Positions 45,490 through 55,147 of a DNA stretch of 64,000 bases are shown piece by piece. A program made the position numbers and the translations under genes. Below the pieces are notes generated by a model that did not search any database, was not told the origin of the DNA, and saw nothing but the letters and a program-made list of their open reading frames with translations. The stretch's first letter is position 1; the number at the start of each line of letters is the position of its first letter. The stretch spans positions 2,516,001-2,580,000 of the forward strand of contig PQWQ01000005.1 of the NCBI GenBank assembly GCA_002943765.1. The letters are read 5' to 3'. The DNA comes from Psoroptes ovis. Taxonomy: Eukaryota; Arthropoda; Arachnida; Sarcoptiformes; Psoroptidae.

Positions 45490-45802
45490 AGAACGTTTAT
45501 CAACATGGTTGAGACATGCAAGAGAAAATCTCAAAGCTGTTTCGCCACTATCATCGCCAAGCAAATTCAAAATCAATGACTTAATCATGATTCGCCGTAA
45601 AAATAATAGAAAGATCCCGTGGCTTGGGCCATTGAAGATAATAAAAATCAATAATAAAATTTATACCGTTGAAGGCCAAAAAAATCAATCATTAGATGTC
45701 CATATGAATCAAATGAAACCATTCGTGGGCGATGCTGATCTTAAAATGGCAAAAATACCTGCTCGAGGCCGACCATGTGTCGAAGCTGAAAGGGGGGTGT
45801 AA
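45480..45802 (+). pseudogene. Integrase C-terminal remnant, unit 1
   Basis: After the internal deletion another frame reads RLSTWLRHARENLK, KFKINDLIMIRRKNNRKIPW, LGPLKIIKI and QMKPFVGD. This is the beta-rich C-terminal tail that follows gypsy integrases. It ends AERGV with a stop formed by the TGTAA of the next LTR. It is out of frame with gag and lacks the catalytic core, so it is a remnant. Confidence 0.7.
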
Positions 45803-46022
45803 TGGTGAGCAGTAACGCCACCACATGGTCGCACCTATTTGTATCTGAGTGGCCGTTCAACGCCGAAAAGTATAAATAGCATGTTCAGCATGCACAAAAA
45901 ATATGATCTATTAAAAATTAATTGTTCTTTTGTTTTTTGTTTGTTTTGTTTGTTTTTGTTTATTTAAAATAAATTTATCTATTATTTTAAAAAACCTCTC
46001 GCCACCGCCGAACATGTTTACA
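45798..46022 (+). repeat. LTR 2 (shared middle LTR) of gypsy dimer
   Basis: 225 bp, by eye identical to LTR 1 and LTR 3. It is preceded by an AGGGGGG purine tract and followed by the same primer site, so it serves as 3' LTR of unit 1 and 5' LTR of unit 2. Confidence 0.9.
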
Positions 46023-47407
46023 TGGTGAATAGCGGAAAAAAATCAAAAATGGCTGAAAATAAATCAAACAACACTGAACAAGTCAAAAAAGATGATGATT
46101 GGACCATCTATCCTGCCGAAATGAAGGAAGGCGAACTTATTGAAAATTACATTGATAAGTTCGAACGTATTGCGGATTTACACAAGTGGTCCGACGAGAA
46201 AAAAGCCGAATTATTCAGAGCTTTGCTTCCTTCCAAATCCGAAGCGTTGTATACCGTGGAGAATATGTCGGCAAGCGATAGAAAGTCATTTGACAAAATA
46301 AAATCTGAATTGCTTGAAGATTTGAAACATAATCTAATGGCTAATTCATTGAAGCTTTTGGGCCTAAAACGCGAACGTAATGAGCCGCTGAATCAATTGC
46401 TCCACCGAGCAACTGAATTAGTCGACTTGGTTTTTCCAAAAGCAGCAAAATCTGTTAAACTACAAATCGTTCGATTGCATCTTATTGGCGCTTTAAATGG
46501 TCCTCTGAAAGATAAGGTCGTAAGTTTACCAGAAATGCCAAAAACGCCTCGCGATGTAATCGCGATTGCGCAGGCCGTCGAAAATACCAACCTTGTCACC
46601 GATAAACCATCGACGAGCAAGCAATCATCATCATCATCAGCTGGCCAAAAAAGTAAACAAAAGAAATTTTGCTCTTATTGCAAAAAACTTGGTCATCTGC
46701 GTATCGAATGTCGTAATTTGAAAAATTCACATTCGAATGATAATAAAAATGATGTAAAGAAAAATCTTAATGTGAATTCTAAATCGGTAATGAAAATTAT
46801 GATCAAATATCAGAATAAACAATACCCTACAATCGTCGATTCTGCATCAAGTATATCGTTTTTCCCATATAATCTAGCTGCCGGTATGAAATTGAAAAAA
46901 TCTAAAACCATGGCGACAACATTCACACATGAAGCCATTGATATATTGGGAACAATCGAGAGAAAATTCCGAATTGGCGACATCGAATGTAATTGGTTGT
47001 TTTATGTTTCGAAAGACAATGATTCATTTCTGTTGGGTTATGATTTTCTTATATCACCGAAATATGATATCATCATGAATTTAAAATTAAAAACATTTAA
47101 ATTTTCTAATGGTAAAAAATCTGTCGAATTGAATTTATTGAACGAAAATGATGAACGAAATTTTCAACGATGTGATTATGAAGAATTTAACAGCATGATC
47201 ATCAAACATAACGATGTTGATAATAATAATAAATGTTACATTAATATGATTCAATCTAATGAATTAAATTTTGAACATCCTGATTCGAAAATGAATAAAA
47301 TTTTACAAAAGTATTATGATTTGTTTTCGAAACTTGGTAAATCAAACATTATACAACATCGCATTATATTGCGTGAAGAAGATGAATGTTTTATATTCGA
47401 GCAATGA
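46022..47407 (+). CDS. Gypsy Gag-protease, unit 2
   Basis: 461 residues, identical to the unit 1 product, with the same knuckle, the same DSA protease site and the same break at the start of the reverse transcriptase region. Perfect identity implies that the duplication is very recent, or that it is an assembly artefact of one unit. The empty paralogous site shows that an insertion of some copy number is real. Confidence 0.85.
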   Translation: MVNSGKKSKMAENKSNNTEQVKKDDDWTIYPAEMKEGELIENYIDKFERIADLHKWSDEKKAELFRALLPSKSEALYTVENMSASDRKSFDKIKSELLEDLKHNLMANSLKLLGLKRERNEPLNQLLHRATELVDLVFPKAAKSVKLQIVRLHLIGALNGPLKDKVVSLPEMPKTPRDVIAIAQAVENTNLVTDKPSTSKQSSSSSAGQKSKQKKFCSYCKKLGHLRIECRNLKNSHSNDNKNDVKKNLNVNSKSVMKIMIKYQNKQYPTIVDSASSISFFPYNLAAGMKLKKSKTMATTFTHEAIDILGTIERKFRIGDIECNWLFYVSKDNDSFLLGYDFLISPKYDIIMNLKLKTFKFSNGKKSVELNLLNENDERNFQRCDYEEFNSMIIKHNDVDNNNKCYINMIQSNELNFEHPDSKMNKILQKYYDLFSKLGKSNIIQHRIILREEDECFIFEQ

Positions 47408-47720
47408 AGAACGTTTATCAACATGGTTGAGACATGCAAGAGAAAATCTCAAAGCTGTTTCGCCACTATCATCGCCAAGCAAATTCAAAATCAATGACTT
47501 AATCATGATTCGCCGTAAAAATAATAGAAAGATCCCGTGGCTTGGGCCATTGAAGATAATAAAAATCAATAATAAAATTTATACCGTTGAAGGCCAAAAA
47601 AATCAATCATTAGATGTCCATATGAATCAAATGAAACCATTCGTGGGCGATGCTGATCTTAAAATGGCAAAAATACCTGCTCGAGGCCGACCATGTGTCG
47701 AAGCTGAAAGGGGGGTGTAA
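47398..47720 (+). pseudogene. Integrase C-terminal remnant, unit 2
   Basis: Second copy of the out-of-frame integrase tail, equal to the one in unit 1. It ends at the TGTAA of LTR 3. Confidence 0.7.
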
Positions 47721-47940
47721 TGGTGAGCAGTAACGCCACCACATGGTCGCACCTATTTGTATCTGAGTGGCCGTTCAACGCCGAAAAGTATAAATAGCAT
47801 GTTCAGCATGCACAAAAAATATGATCTATTAAAAATTAATTGTTCTTTTGTTTTTTGTTTGTTTTGTTTGTTTTTGTTTATTTAAAATAAATTTATCTAT
47901 TATTTTAAAAAACCTCTCGCCACCGCCGAACATGTTTACA
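47716..47940 (+). repeat. LTR 3 of gypsy dimer
   Basis: 225 bp, followed at once by the ATTG target duplication and then by spacer sequence paralogous to 53495 onward. Confidence 0.9.
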
Positions 47941-48268
47941 ATTGAAAATTATGAACAGAATATAGGCCGTATGGAATCACGTCAATCACCATTGAAATCG
48001 AAATTTTCGGTTATATTTTGTTTTATTTTGCTTTATTCGGGGGGACTGATTAAGATTTTGCAACCATTGTACGCCGGGACATTGCACTACATGTAATAGA
48101 AGATGGAATTGAAGGAAAAATTCATTGTCAATGTCATTGAAGAAATAATGATAAAACTTATATGAATAAGAGAATAAATGATCAATTCACGAATCAGCAA
48201 TTATTGATGTATTCATTTTTATATTATGATTTATATATCATTCAATGCAAAATTCAATAATTCAATGA
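47941..48268. other. Spacer downstream of gene K
   Basis: Non-coding. It continues the unit seen at 53495-53650 and 57973-58097, where the paralogous copy is interrupted by another gypsy element. Confidence 0.6.
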
Positions 48269-49961
48269 TTAATGACGAAAATTACGGAGATAAAAATTTG
48301 AAAGCATTATGAATACGGTGGCATATGCGAATAATATCTGTTTACAGCAATTAATAAATTAATAAAATTATAAGAGTTGTTTTCAATTCTCAAAAACAAA
48401 ATAAATAAAAAATCAAACAAATGAAACAAACCTTTGATAATCTCTCAAATGAAATGCTGCCCAAGAAATCGAATGTAAAACAATATTGTTCACCTTTCAA
48501 CAAATAATAATAAAAATTTGAATATTTCAATTTCAAACGCAAATTCTTGATAAATATTGTTGTTCTTGGTAAATGATGTTTCATATTTTCCGCATAAATA
48601 ATAACTAATGCAAATGAAAATGTTAACATTAGAAATAAAAAAGAGATAACAATGAACATAGATGCGTAAATAAATCGTTGAAAACGATCATAATGACCAT
48701 ATATTAATGAACATAATAAGATAACACTGACTGGTAAACCTAATATCAATGCTCTACATGTTCCTTTGCTTAATGTTTCATTATTGATTCGCATTAAATA
48801 TGAAGATAATCGTATATGTTCATTTAAAATTGATTGAAATTGCCAATAACAAATTTTTCTTTTCATATATTCATTATTATCATACAATACATTATTTTCA
48901 TAAGTACAATTTGAATGGATGAATTTGAAATTATTTTGGATGTGATGTACTAATGATTTGAATTTTTCATTCAAACTTTTGAAGCAAAAACAGAAAATAA
49001 TGGTTAGGACTGTGGTCGCATTAAATGTTATCAGAAACATTTGCAAATTAATCATTGAGCAATCACAAATCAAAAACATATCGATTGAGAATATAGTCCA
49101 TTGTAAAATGCTAAAATCATATTCGATGCCTAAAAATGCAATGGCAAAATTCATGGAAACTACGGCTAAAATCAAAGCTTCATGAAAATATTAATAATAA
49201 CAAATGAAAATAACGATTCAGAAATATTGATTACCTAAATAAATATGTATCCAAAGATTGAATGTTTCTTGCACAATCATATAAATGATTAAATAAACAC
49301 GCGCACGTACTGGGACATTGCTGAATAATTGCATTGGATTTTCGCGAAATGAACAGCGATGAAATTTTTCCATTTCAATCCAAGAATCAAACCATGCTCG
49401 AAACCAGTAAAATTTTACGAAAATCATTGAAAAATATTTCGATGCTAATCCATTTTTTTGATCGAATTTAATTTTCATATATTTTAATTGTTTTCGTTTA
49501 ATTGATTTTTCAATCAAACTATAACATTTAGCTCGATTTTCCAAATAATAATCATAATTGATGACCATTAAATCATATAATGCTTTGAATAATAATTTTT
49601 TATTTAATTCATTTCTATCAATAATACCTTCATCAAAATGATGATATGCTTTTTTAGCAACGAATATCAATAAAACTGATAGCGCAAATAATATGAAAAA
49701 ATATCCATCATATGTTTCTGGATTTGATTGAAAATATTTGAAAAGATGATCATGTCTTGAAAATAATGGAAATTCGTTCGAATAATGATTCATCAATATA
49801 AATAAAGTGAATCGTATCAAATAAAATTTAATGACAATCAATTCAAATTTGAATAATAATCTCAATTTTTCATTATAATCTTTACAATTATCAAATTGAT
49901 GATAATAATTATATAATTGTTTTACATGTCCATAACTGAATTCACGTATTCCTAGATACAT
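48269..49961 (-). CDS. Gustatory-receptor-like membrane protein, gene K (intact)
   Basis: Exons 49235-49961, 48432-49177 and 48269-48337 give 513 residues. The start at 49961 (MYLGIREFSYGHVKQLYNYY) is preferred by alignment over an in-frame ATG upstream. Exon 1 carries DSWIEMEKFHRCSF and ends TTA G|GTAATC. Exon 2 starts after CATGAAG and ends TCAAAG|GTTTGT. Exon 3 follows GTAAACAG with ILFAYATVFIMLSNFYLRNF. Introns are 57 and 94 bp. Exon 1 is closest to gene N (shared PLFSRHDHLFKYFQSNPETY), while the first half of exon 2 is closest to gene O (shared FLICDCSMINLQMFLITFNA), so the gene is a mosaic. No lesion is seen. Confidence 0.75.
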
Positions 49962-50464
49962 TTTATAAGTTGAATTATGAGTCGCTCTATGATTAGTGTC
50001 TTTTGAATTGAATTGTAAGTATGAAACGCGTAGTTTCTGCAAAGAAGAATCATTGAATGACTTCATTGCTGTTCATCAATGTTCATTGAATCAATGAATA
50101 ATTGTACAAATAATGACAATCAACTATCGATCAAGTCACGCTTGATTTTTTTTATTTTTGTGTTTAAAAAAAGATATCAAAAATATATTTTTCATTCTAA
50201 TTCTGATAAAATCTATCGAAAATTTCCTAAATGATTAATGAATTCGAAATTCAAGATTATTGTTTTAAATTTTACTATCATATTTAACAGTTTTCTTCTG
50301 CAAAATTTTCATGATCAAACTTTTTATCTATTTCATCATTGTTATCAGTTGTGGTATCGAAAGGATAAAACATTACAAAGTTTATGTCCATCGATAATTT
50401 AGTTTATGCAGCCGGGTTTTTTTATAATTATTTGTTTTTCAGTTTTTTTTTTTCGCACGAAACT
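49962..50464. other. Upstream region of gene K
   Basis: Non-coding and paralogous to 59802-60574 upstream of gene N (shared CAACTATCGATC ... GTCACGCTTGA). It lacks the roughly 289-bp insertion found there at 60261. Confidence 0.6.
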
Positions 50465-50685
50465 TCAATGACGAAAATTTCGAAGATGAAAATTTGAAAC
50501 CATTATGAATGCTGTCAGTTATGCAAATAATAGCTATGTGAAATGAATTAGAAATGAATAAAATCATGAGCATCGTATTTTTTCGAATGATTAAATGGAA
50601 AAAATTCTGATTAAACAAACCTTTAATAATGTTTCAAATGAAACATTGCCTAAAAAACCAAACGTTAAACAATATTGTTCCCCTC
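50465..50685 (-). pseudogene. Receptor-like fragment L (exon 2 end plus exon 3)
   Basis: Only the last codons of exon 2 survive, read from about 50685 to the donor TTAAAG|GTTTGT at 50631, together with exon 3 (50465-50533). Exon 3 has an in-frame TAA at its fifth codon (CTA TTA TTT GCA TAA) where sisters have TAT. Its flanks match gene O, so L is the remnant of O's counterpart in block 1. On the upstream side it joins at about 50685 to sequence like that upstream of gene I (AAAAATTGAAATGGTGAA), marking a deletion or recombination joint. Confidence 0.75.
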
Positions 50686-51089
50686 AAAAATTGAAATGGT
50701 GAACAAATCCTGGCAAAAAAAAGAAATTTTGCGTCCCCATGAAAATTCAATCCTTGTAATTAGTCCCATGTGTTTAAACATGTTGATACAGTGACGAGAG
50801 GAGCTAAAAAAGTTTAAGAACCACTGCTGTTATCTATTGATAATTATACCGAACAAAATTTTTTTATTATTCAGATCCATCTGATTTGATCTTTACTTGT
50901 TTGGTTTAAGAAATATGGAAAAAAATTTGAAATTTTTAAATGGAATTTATTAGGGAAATAATGAGAAAAATAGATGATATGAGACAGAAACAGGAATGAT
51001 TAATTGACGAATTAACGATTATTGATGAATTAATTTTCGTTTAATGATCTTATTAATTGAAATTGAATGCTTAATAATAAATTCAATAA
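50686..51089. other. Spacer at the boundary of the two duplicated blocks
   Basis: Non-coding. It begins with sequence shared with 33838-33920 and runs to exon 3 of gene M. It probably contains the duplication junction. Confidence 0.5.
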
Positions 51090-52787
51090 TCAATAACGAA
51101 AATTTCTTAGATAAAAATTTGAAATCATTATGAATGTGGTCATATATGCGAATAATAACTATTTGAAACAAAAAAGAGATGAATAAAATCATTAGAATTA
51201 TATATTTTTTTCAAATATTTTATAGTAATAAGCCAAATTTTAAATGGAACGAACCTTGGATAATGTCTCAAATGAAATGCTGCCCAAGAAATCGAATGTA
51301 AAACAATATTGTTCACCTTTCAACAAATAATAATAAAAATTTGAATGTTTCAATTTTAAACGTAAATTCTTGATAAATGTTGTTATTCTTGGTAAATCAT
51401 GTTTCATATTTTCCACATAAATAATAACTAATGCAAATGAAATCGTCATTATCAGAAAACATATTGAAATAACAATGAATAAATATGCGTAAATTATTTG
51501 CTGAAAACGGTTATATTGACCATATATCAATAAACATAATAACATAACATTCATTGGTAAGCATATTATCAATGCACTACATGTTCCTTTGCTTAATATT
51601 TCATCATTGATTTGCATTAAATATGAAGATAATCGTATATGTTCATTTAAAATTTTTCTAAATTGTGAGCAACAAATCTTTCTTTTAATAAATTCATTAC
51701 GATCCTTGAATTCATTATTTTCATAAGTACAATTTGAATGATTGAATTTGAAATTATGTTGAATATATTGTACTAATGATGTAAATTTTTCATTCAAACT
51801 TTTAAAACAAAAACAGAATATAATTGTTCCTGTTGCGATTACATTCATTGTTAATAGTAATATTTGCAAAGAAATCATTGAAAAATCAAAAACTAGCAAC
51901 AAATCGATTATGAGTATAGTCCATTGTAATATGCCCATCTCATATTCGATACCTGAAAATACTATGATGAAATTGATGAAAACTACAGCTAACATCAAAG
52001 CTTCATGGAAATAATAATAATTAAAATAATAGTGATACCAATTCAGAAATATTGATTACCTATGAAAATGTGTAACAATAGATTGAATTTTTCTTGCGCA
52101 ATCATATAAATGATTAAATAAACACGTGCGCGTACTGGGGCTTTGGTGAATAATTTCATTGGATTTTTATGAAATGAACAGCGATGAAATTCTTCCATTT
52201 TGATCCATGACTCGATCCATGCTCGAAACCAGTAAATTTTTCCCAAAATTATGGAAAAAAATTTTGATGTGGGTCCATTTTTTTTGGTCAGATTTAATTT
52301 TCATATATTTTGATTGTTTTTGTTTGATTGATTTTTCAATTAAACTGTAACATCTAGCTCGATATTCCAAATAATAATCATAATTGATGACTATTAAATC
52401 ATTTAGTGCTTTGAATGATAATTTTTTATTCAATTCATTTCTGTCAATAATGCCTTCATCAAAATGATGATATGATTTTTTAGAGATGAACAATAATAAA
52501 AATGGTAGCAATAAAAATATTAAGAAAAATTCATCATATGAATCTCGATTCGAACAAAAATATTTACAAAAATAATCATATTTGTAACAAAATTCATATT
52601 TTTTAAAATGAATATCTATAGCCAATTTCGAAATTATTCGGAAAATATAAAATTTAATGACAATTAATTCAAATTTGAACAATAATTTTAATTTAGTATT
52701 ATAATCTTTATCATAATCAAATTGATGATAATAATTATATAATTGTTTTACATGTCCATAACTAAATTGATGTATTTTGAAATACAT
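51090..52787 (-). pseudogene. Receptor-like gene M, 1-nt frameshift in exon 1
   Basis: Exons 52060-52787, 51255-52000 and 51090-51158 mirror gene J. In exon 1 the homopolymer at 52278-52285 has eight T on the plus strand, where gene J has six T plus C. This one extra base shifts the frame after SDQK and leads to a stop about 40 codons later. The remaining exon 1 (GKIYWFRAWIESWIKMEEFH onward), exon 2 (starting after CATGAAG, donor AAG|GTTCGT) and exon 3 (LLFAYMTTFIMISNFYLRNF) are all clean, with canonical splice sites. A homopolymer sequencing error is a real alternative; if so, this is a 513-residue intact gene. Confidence 0.7.
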
Positions 52788-53024
52788 TTTTTCAATTTTC
52801 GATTATTATTATGAAAATTATTATCCAGTCAATGATTGAATTGTTCACATGAAATGAAATTGTAATTTTTGCAAATCAAAATGATTAAATGTTTTACATG
52901 TCCATAACTAAATTGATGTATTTTGAAATACATTTTTCAATTTTAAATTATTATCCACTCAATGATTGAATTGTATACATGAAATGGATAGTAATTGTTG
53001 CAAATCAAAATGATTGAATGTTTC
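52745..53024. repeat. Tandem duplication at the exon 1 start of gene M
   Basis: About 146 bp (52745-52890), containing the first codons of exon 1 and the upstream flank, is repeated at 52891-53024. The second copy encodes MYFKIHQFSYGHVK on the minus strand at 52891-52933 and then breaks off. It has small indels relative to the first copy. Gene J lacks the duplication. Confidence 0.65.
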
Positions 53025-53653
53025 ATCAATGTTCAAGCAATAATTGTGGAAATAATAAAAATGATCGATCGATCAATTCACACTTTCTATTTTTTTGAAA
53101 AAAAATATATAAAAAATATCATATATTTTCAATTCCTTATATAATTAAAATTCCATTAAAAATTTCCTTTATTAGTGATTTTAAATAAATTTAAGATCAT
53201 TAATGTAAAACTTTTCATCTCAACAATATATTTTCACAAAATCATTAGCCGAAAATTGAATGATAGTGATAATAGTCATAGTTCATCTCAGTGCATTGTC
53301 TGTGCTCTGGCAGCTCATACAAAACAATAAAATAATTATTATTTGAAAATAGTTTCATTAGAAAATTTGGTTCAATTATTGGTCATGGTCAAACTGGTTC
53401 GAATTTTTCAATTTTTTTCGATTTTTTTCGCACAACCGTCATCAAATCGGAATTTTTTTTCGACTTTTATTCATTTTCAATAATATATTGAAAACTATGA
53501 ACAAATTCTGAGCCGTATGGAATCACGTCAATTACAGTTCAAATCAAGTTTTTACCGGATTTATTTATTTTGCTTTATTCAGTACGATTGACTAAGATTT
53601 TGCAATGGTTGTACGCCTAAGGTGTAAGATCGAATTGTGGAAAAAATTGATAA
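53025..53653. other. Rest of the upstream region of gene M
   Basis: Non-coding and paralogous to 43400-43879 plus 47941-48110. At about 53485-53500 it holds the empty site for the gypsy dimer (CAATAATATATTGAAAACTA). Confidence 0.6.
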
Positions 53654-53867
53654 TGTAACGGCATTTATATAAAATCCTGCGCGCCTCTCCCAGAGCTACC
53701 CGAGGATACCATCACTGACGATGGGCGTCAAATGGATACCTGGGAATAATTCACCGAAAGGTGACTTAAAAACTGTAACATAAGTTTCGTATGAATGTAA
53801 TTATTTAAAACCTAAAATTGTAAATAAAGCATGTTCGTTTTCTTGTGCAAATTGACCCTGTGTTACT
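53654..53867 (+). repeat. 5' LTR of gypsy-type element
   Basis: 214 bp, matching 57755-57968 by eye. Confidence 0.9.
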
Positions 53868-54031
53868 GGTGCCAAGAGCGTTTTTTTACTCACCCTCCAT
53901 TTTATTGTACCTTGTGTGTACCACTCATCATCATTTTCATCAAACACACTTAGTGTGTGCTCCTCATCTCATCATTCTACGTACTCGTGTTGTATTGGCT
54001 GATTCACGTCACGTCAACTTGGTCATCAAAT

Positions 54032-55147
54032 ATGGCGGCAACCGAAAATGTACAACATGCCTTAGGGCATTCATCATTATCAACTGTGAGAAGTCAAATC
54101 ACAGCAATGTTCAACCGTTGGCAAACCAACGATTTGATTGCATCATCCGAAAATGCTGAAAAATTCCGAAGTTGGAAAACAAAGATGGCTGACCTTCATG
54201 AGCAATTGATCCTCGATAATCCAGAAAATAGTGAAATCGAGAAGACCGTGTCTACCTACAATGAAAAAATTATCTCCTTGAGTAAATTTTTTCAAGACAA
54301 GAAACAATCTTCGATTGTACAACCGAAGCAAATCAGCATTAATTTCAGTGGAAAACCACGTGATTACCCTGAATTTATTGCTTCATTCCATGCTGTTATT
54401 TCATCAAACCCATTTTCACCAGAAGACCAATTTCTGTTGCTGAAAAATGCTCTACCACAATGGCTACGCAACATCATGCCAATAATCCCATCTAAAGAAA
54501 ATTTGGACAAAGCTTGCCAGATTTTAACCAACAAATATGGATCGACTGAGGAAGAAAAAGAGCGTCTACTATCTGTTATTAAACGATATACGCCTCGTCG
54601 AGATGAAATGTTATCATCAATCGTGGAGAAAGTATCATCGATTTGGAATCGATTGTTGGAAATTAACGTACCCGAAGAACGTATTGACGAGTTATTTCGC
54701 TTAAAACTTTGGGAAATTCTACCTTTCAATCTGGCGAGGGAACTGAAATCAGAAACGCCACCGTTATCGATCCCAGCAATGCTGAATCGTCTTTCCACAA
54801 GAGCAGCCATAGAGCGCTCATTGAAGAACATTCGTCGATCCAATGTTCAGCGTAATCAACCCCGAGAGAACAACAACACGTGCAAATTGTGCAACGCCAC
54901 CAATCATCACACCACAAGTTGTAAAACTGGCTCTGTATCGTCAAGAAAAGAAATTGCCCAGCGCAAGAAATTGTGTTTAAAGTGTTTGTGTGAAGGTCAC
55001 CGAATGGCAGAGTGTAAAAGAAACATGGTGTGCAAATTTTGTAAACAACAACATGCTTCATCATTATGTACGAGAAACCAACCAAAAATCAACAATATTA
55101 ACGACATGATGCCTGAAGATCAATTCGAACAAGCAGCTTTAAACTAA
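54032..55147 (+). CDS. Gag protein of gypsy-type element (BEL-like)
   Basis: About 371 residues from the ATG at 54032 (MAATENVQHALGH); the frame is open further upstream, but this is the first ATG with a sensible context. The central region (FSGKPRDYPEFIASFHAVIS, then ILTNKYGSTEEEKERLL) resembles the DUF1759-type gag of BEL/Pao elements. Three Cys/His knuckles follow (CKLCNATNHHTTSC, CLKCLCEGHRMAEC, CKFCKQQHASSLC), again the BEL pattern. Yet the pol behind it is gypsy-type. It ends at a TAA, and pol begins in another frame, so expression of pol would need frameshifting or re-initiation. Confidence 0.75.
   Translation: MAATENVQHALGHSSLSTVRSQITAMFNRWQTNDLIASSENAEKFRSWKTKMADLHEQLILDNPENSEIEKTVSTYNEKIISLSKFFQDKKQSSIVQPKQISINFSGKPRDYPEFIASFHAVISSNPFSPEDQFLLLKNALPQWLRNIMPIIPSKENLDKACQILTNKYGSTEEEKERLLSVIKRYTPRRDEMLSSIVEKVSSIWNRLLEINVPEERIDELFRLKLWEILPFNLARELKSETPPLSIPAMLNRLSTRAAIERSLKNIRRSNVQRNQPRENNNTCKLCNATNHHTTSCKTGSVSSRKEIAQRKKLCLKCLCEGHRMAECKRNMVCKFCKQQHASSLCTRNQPKINNINDMMPEDQFEQAALN

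Larger units (their letters stand above)
43880..47940 (+). mobile_element. Non-autonomous gypsy element, tandem dimer with three LTRs
   Basis: Structure LTR-internal-LTR-internal-LTR. The three 225-bp LTRs at 43880-44104, 45798-46022 and 47716-47940 begin TGTAATGGTGAG and end GTTTACA. The repeat period is 1918 bp, and the two units look identical throughout. ATTG (43876-43879 and 47941-47944) flanks the whole dimer once, so it behaves as one insertion. The paralogous site upstream of gene M (about 53485-53500) is empty and carries a single ATTG. Each internal part keeps gag and protease plus the integrase tail, and has lost reverse transcriptase, RNase H and the integrase core. Confidence 0.9.
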
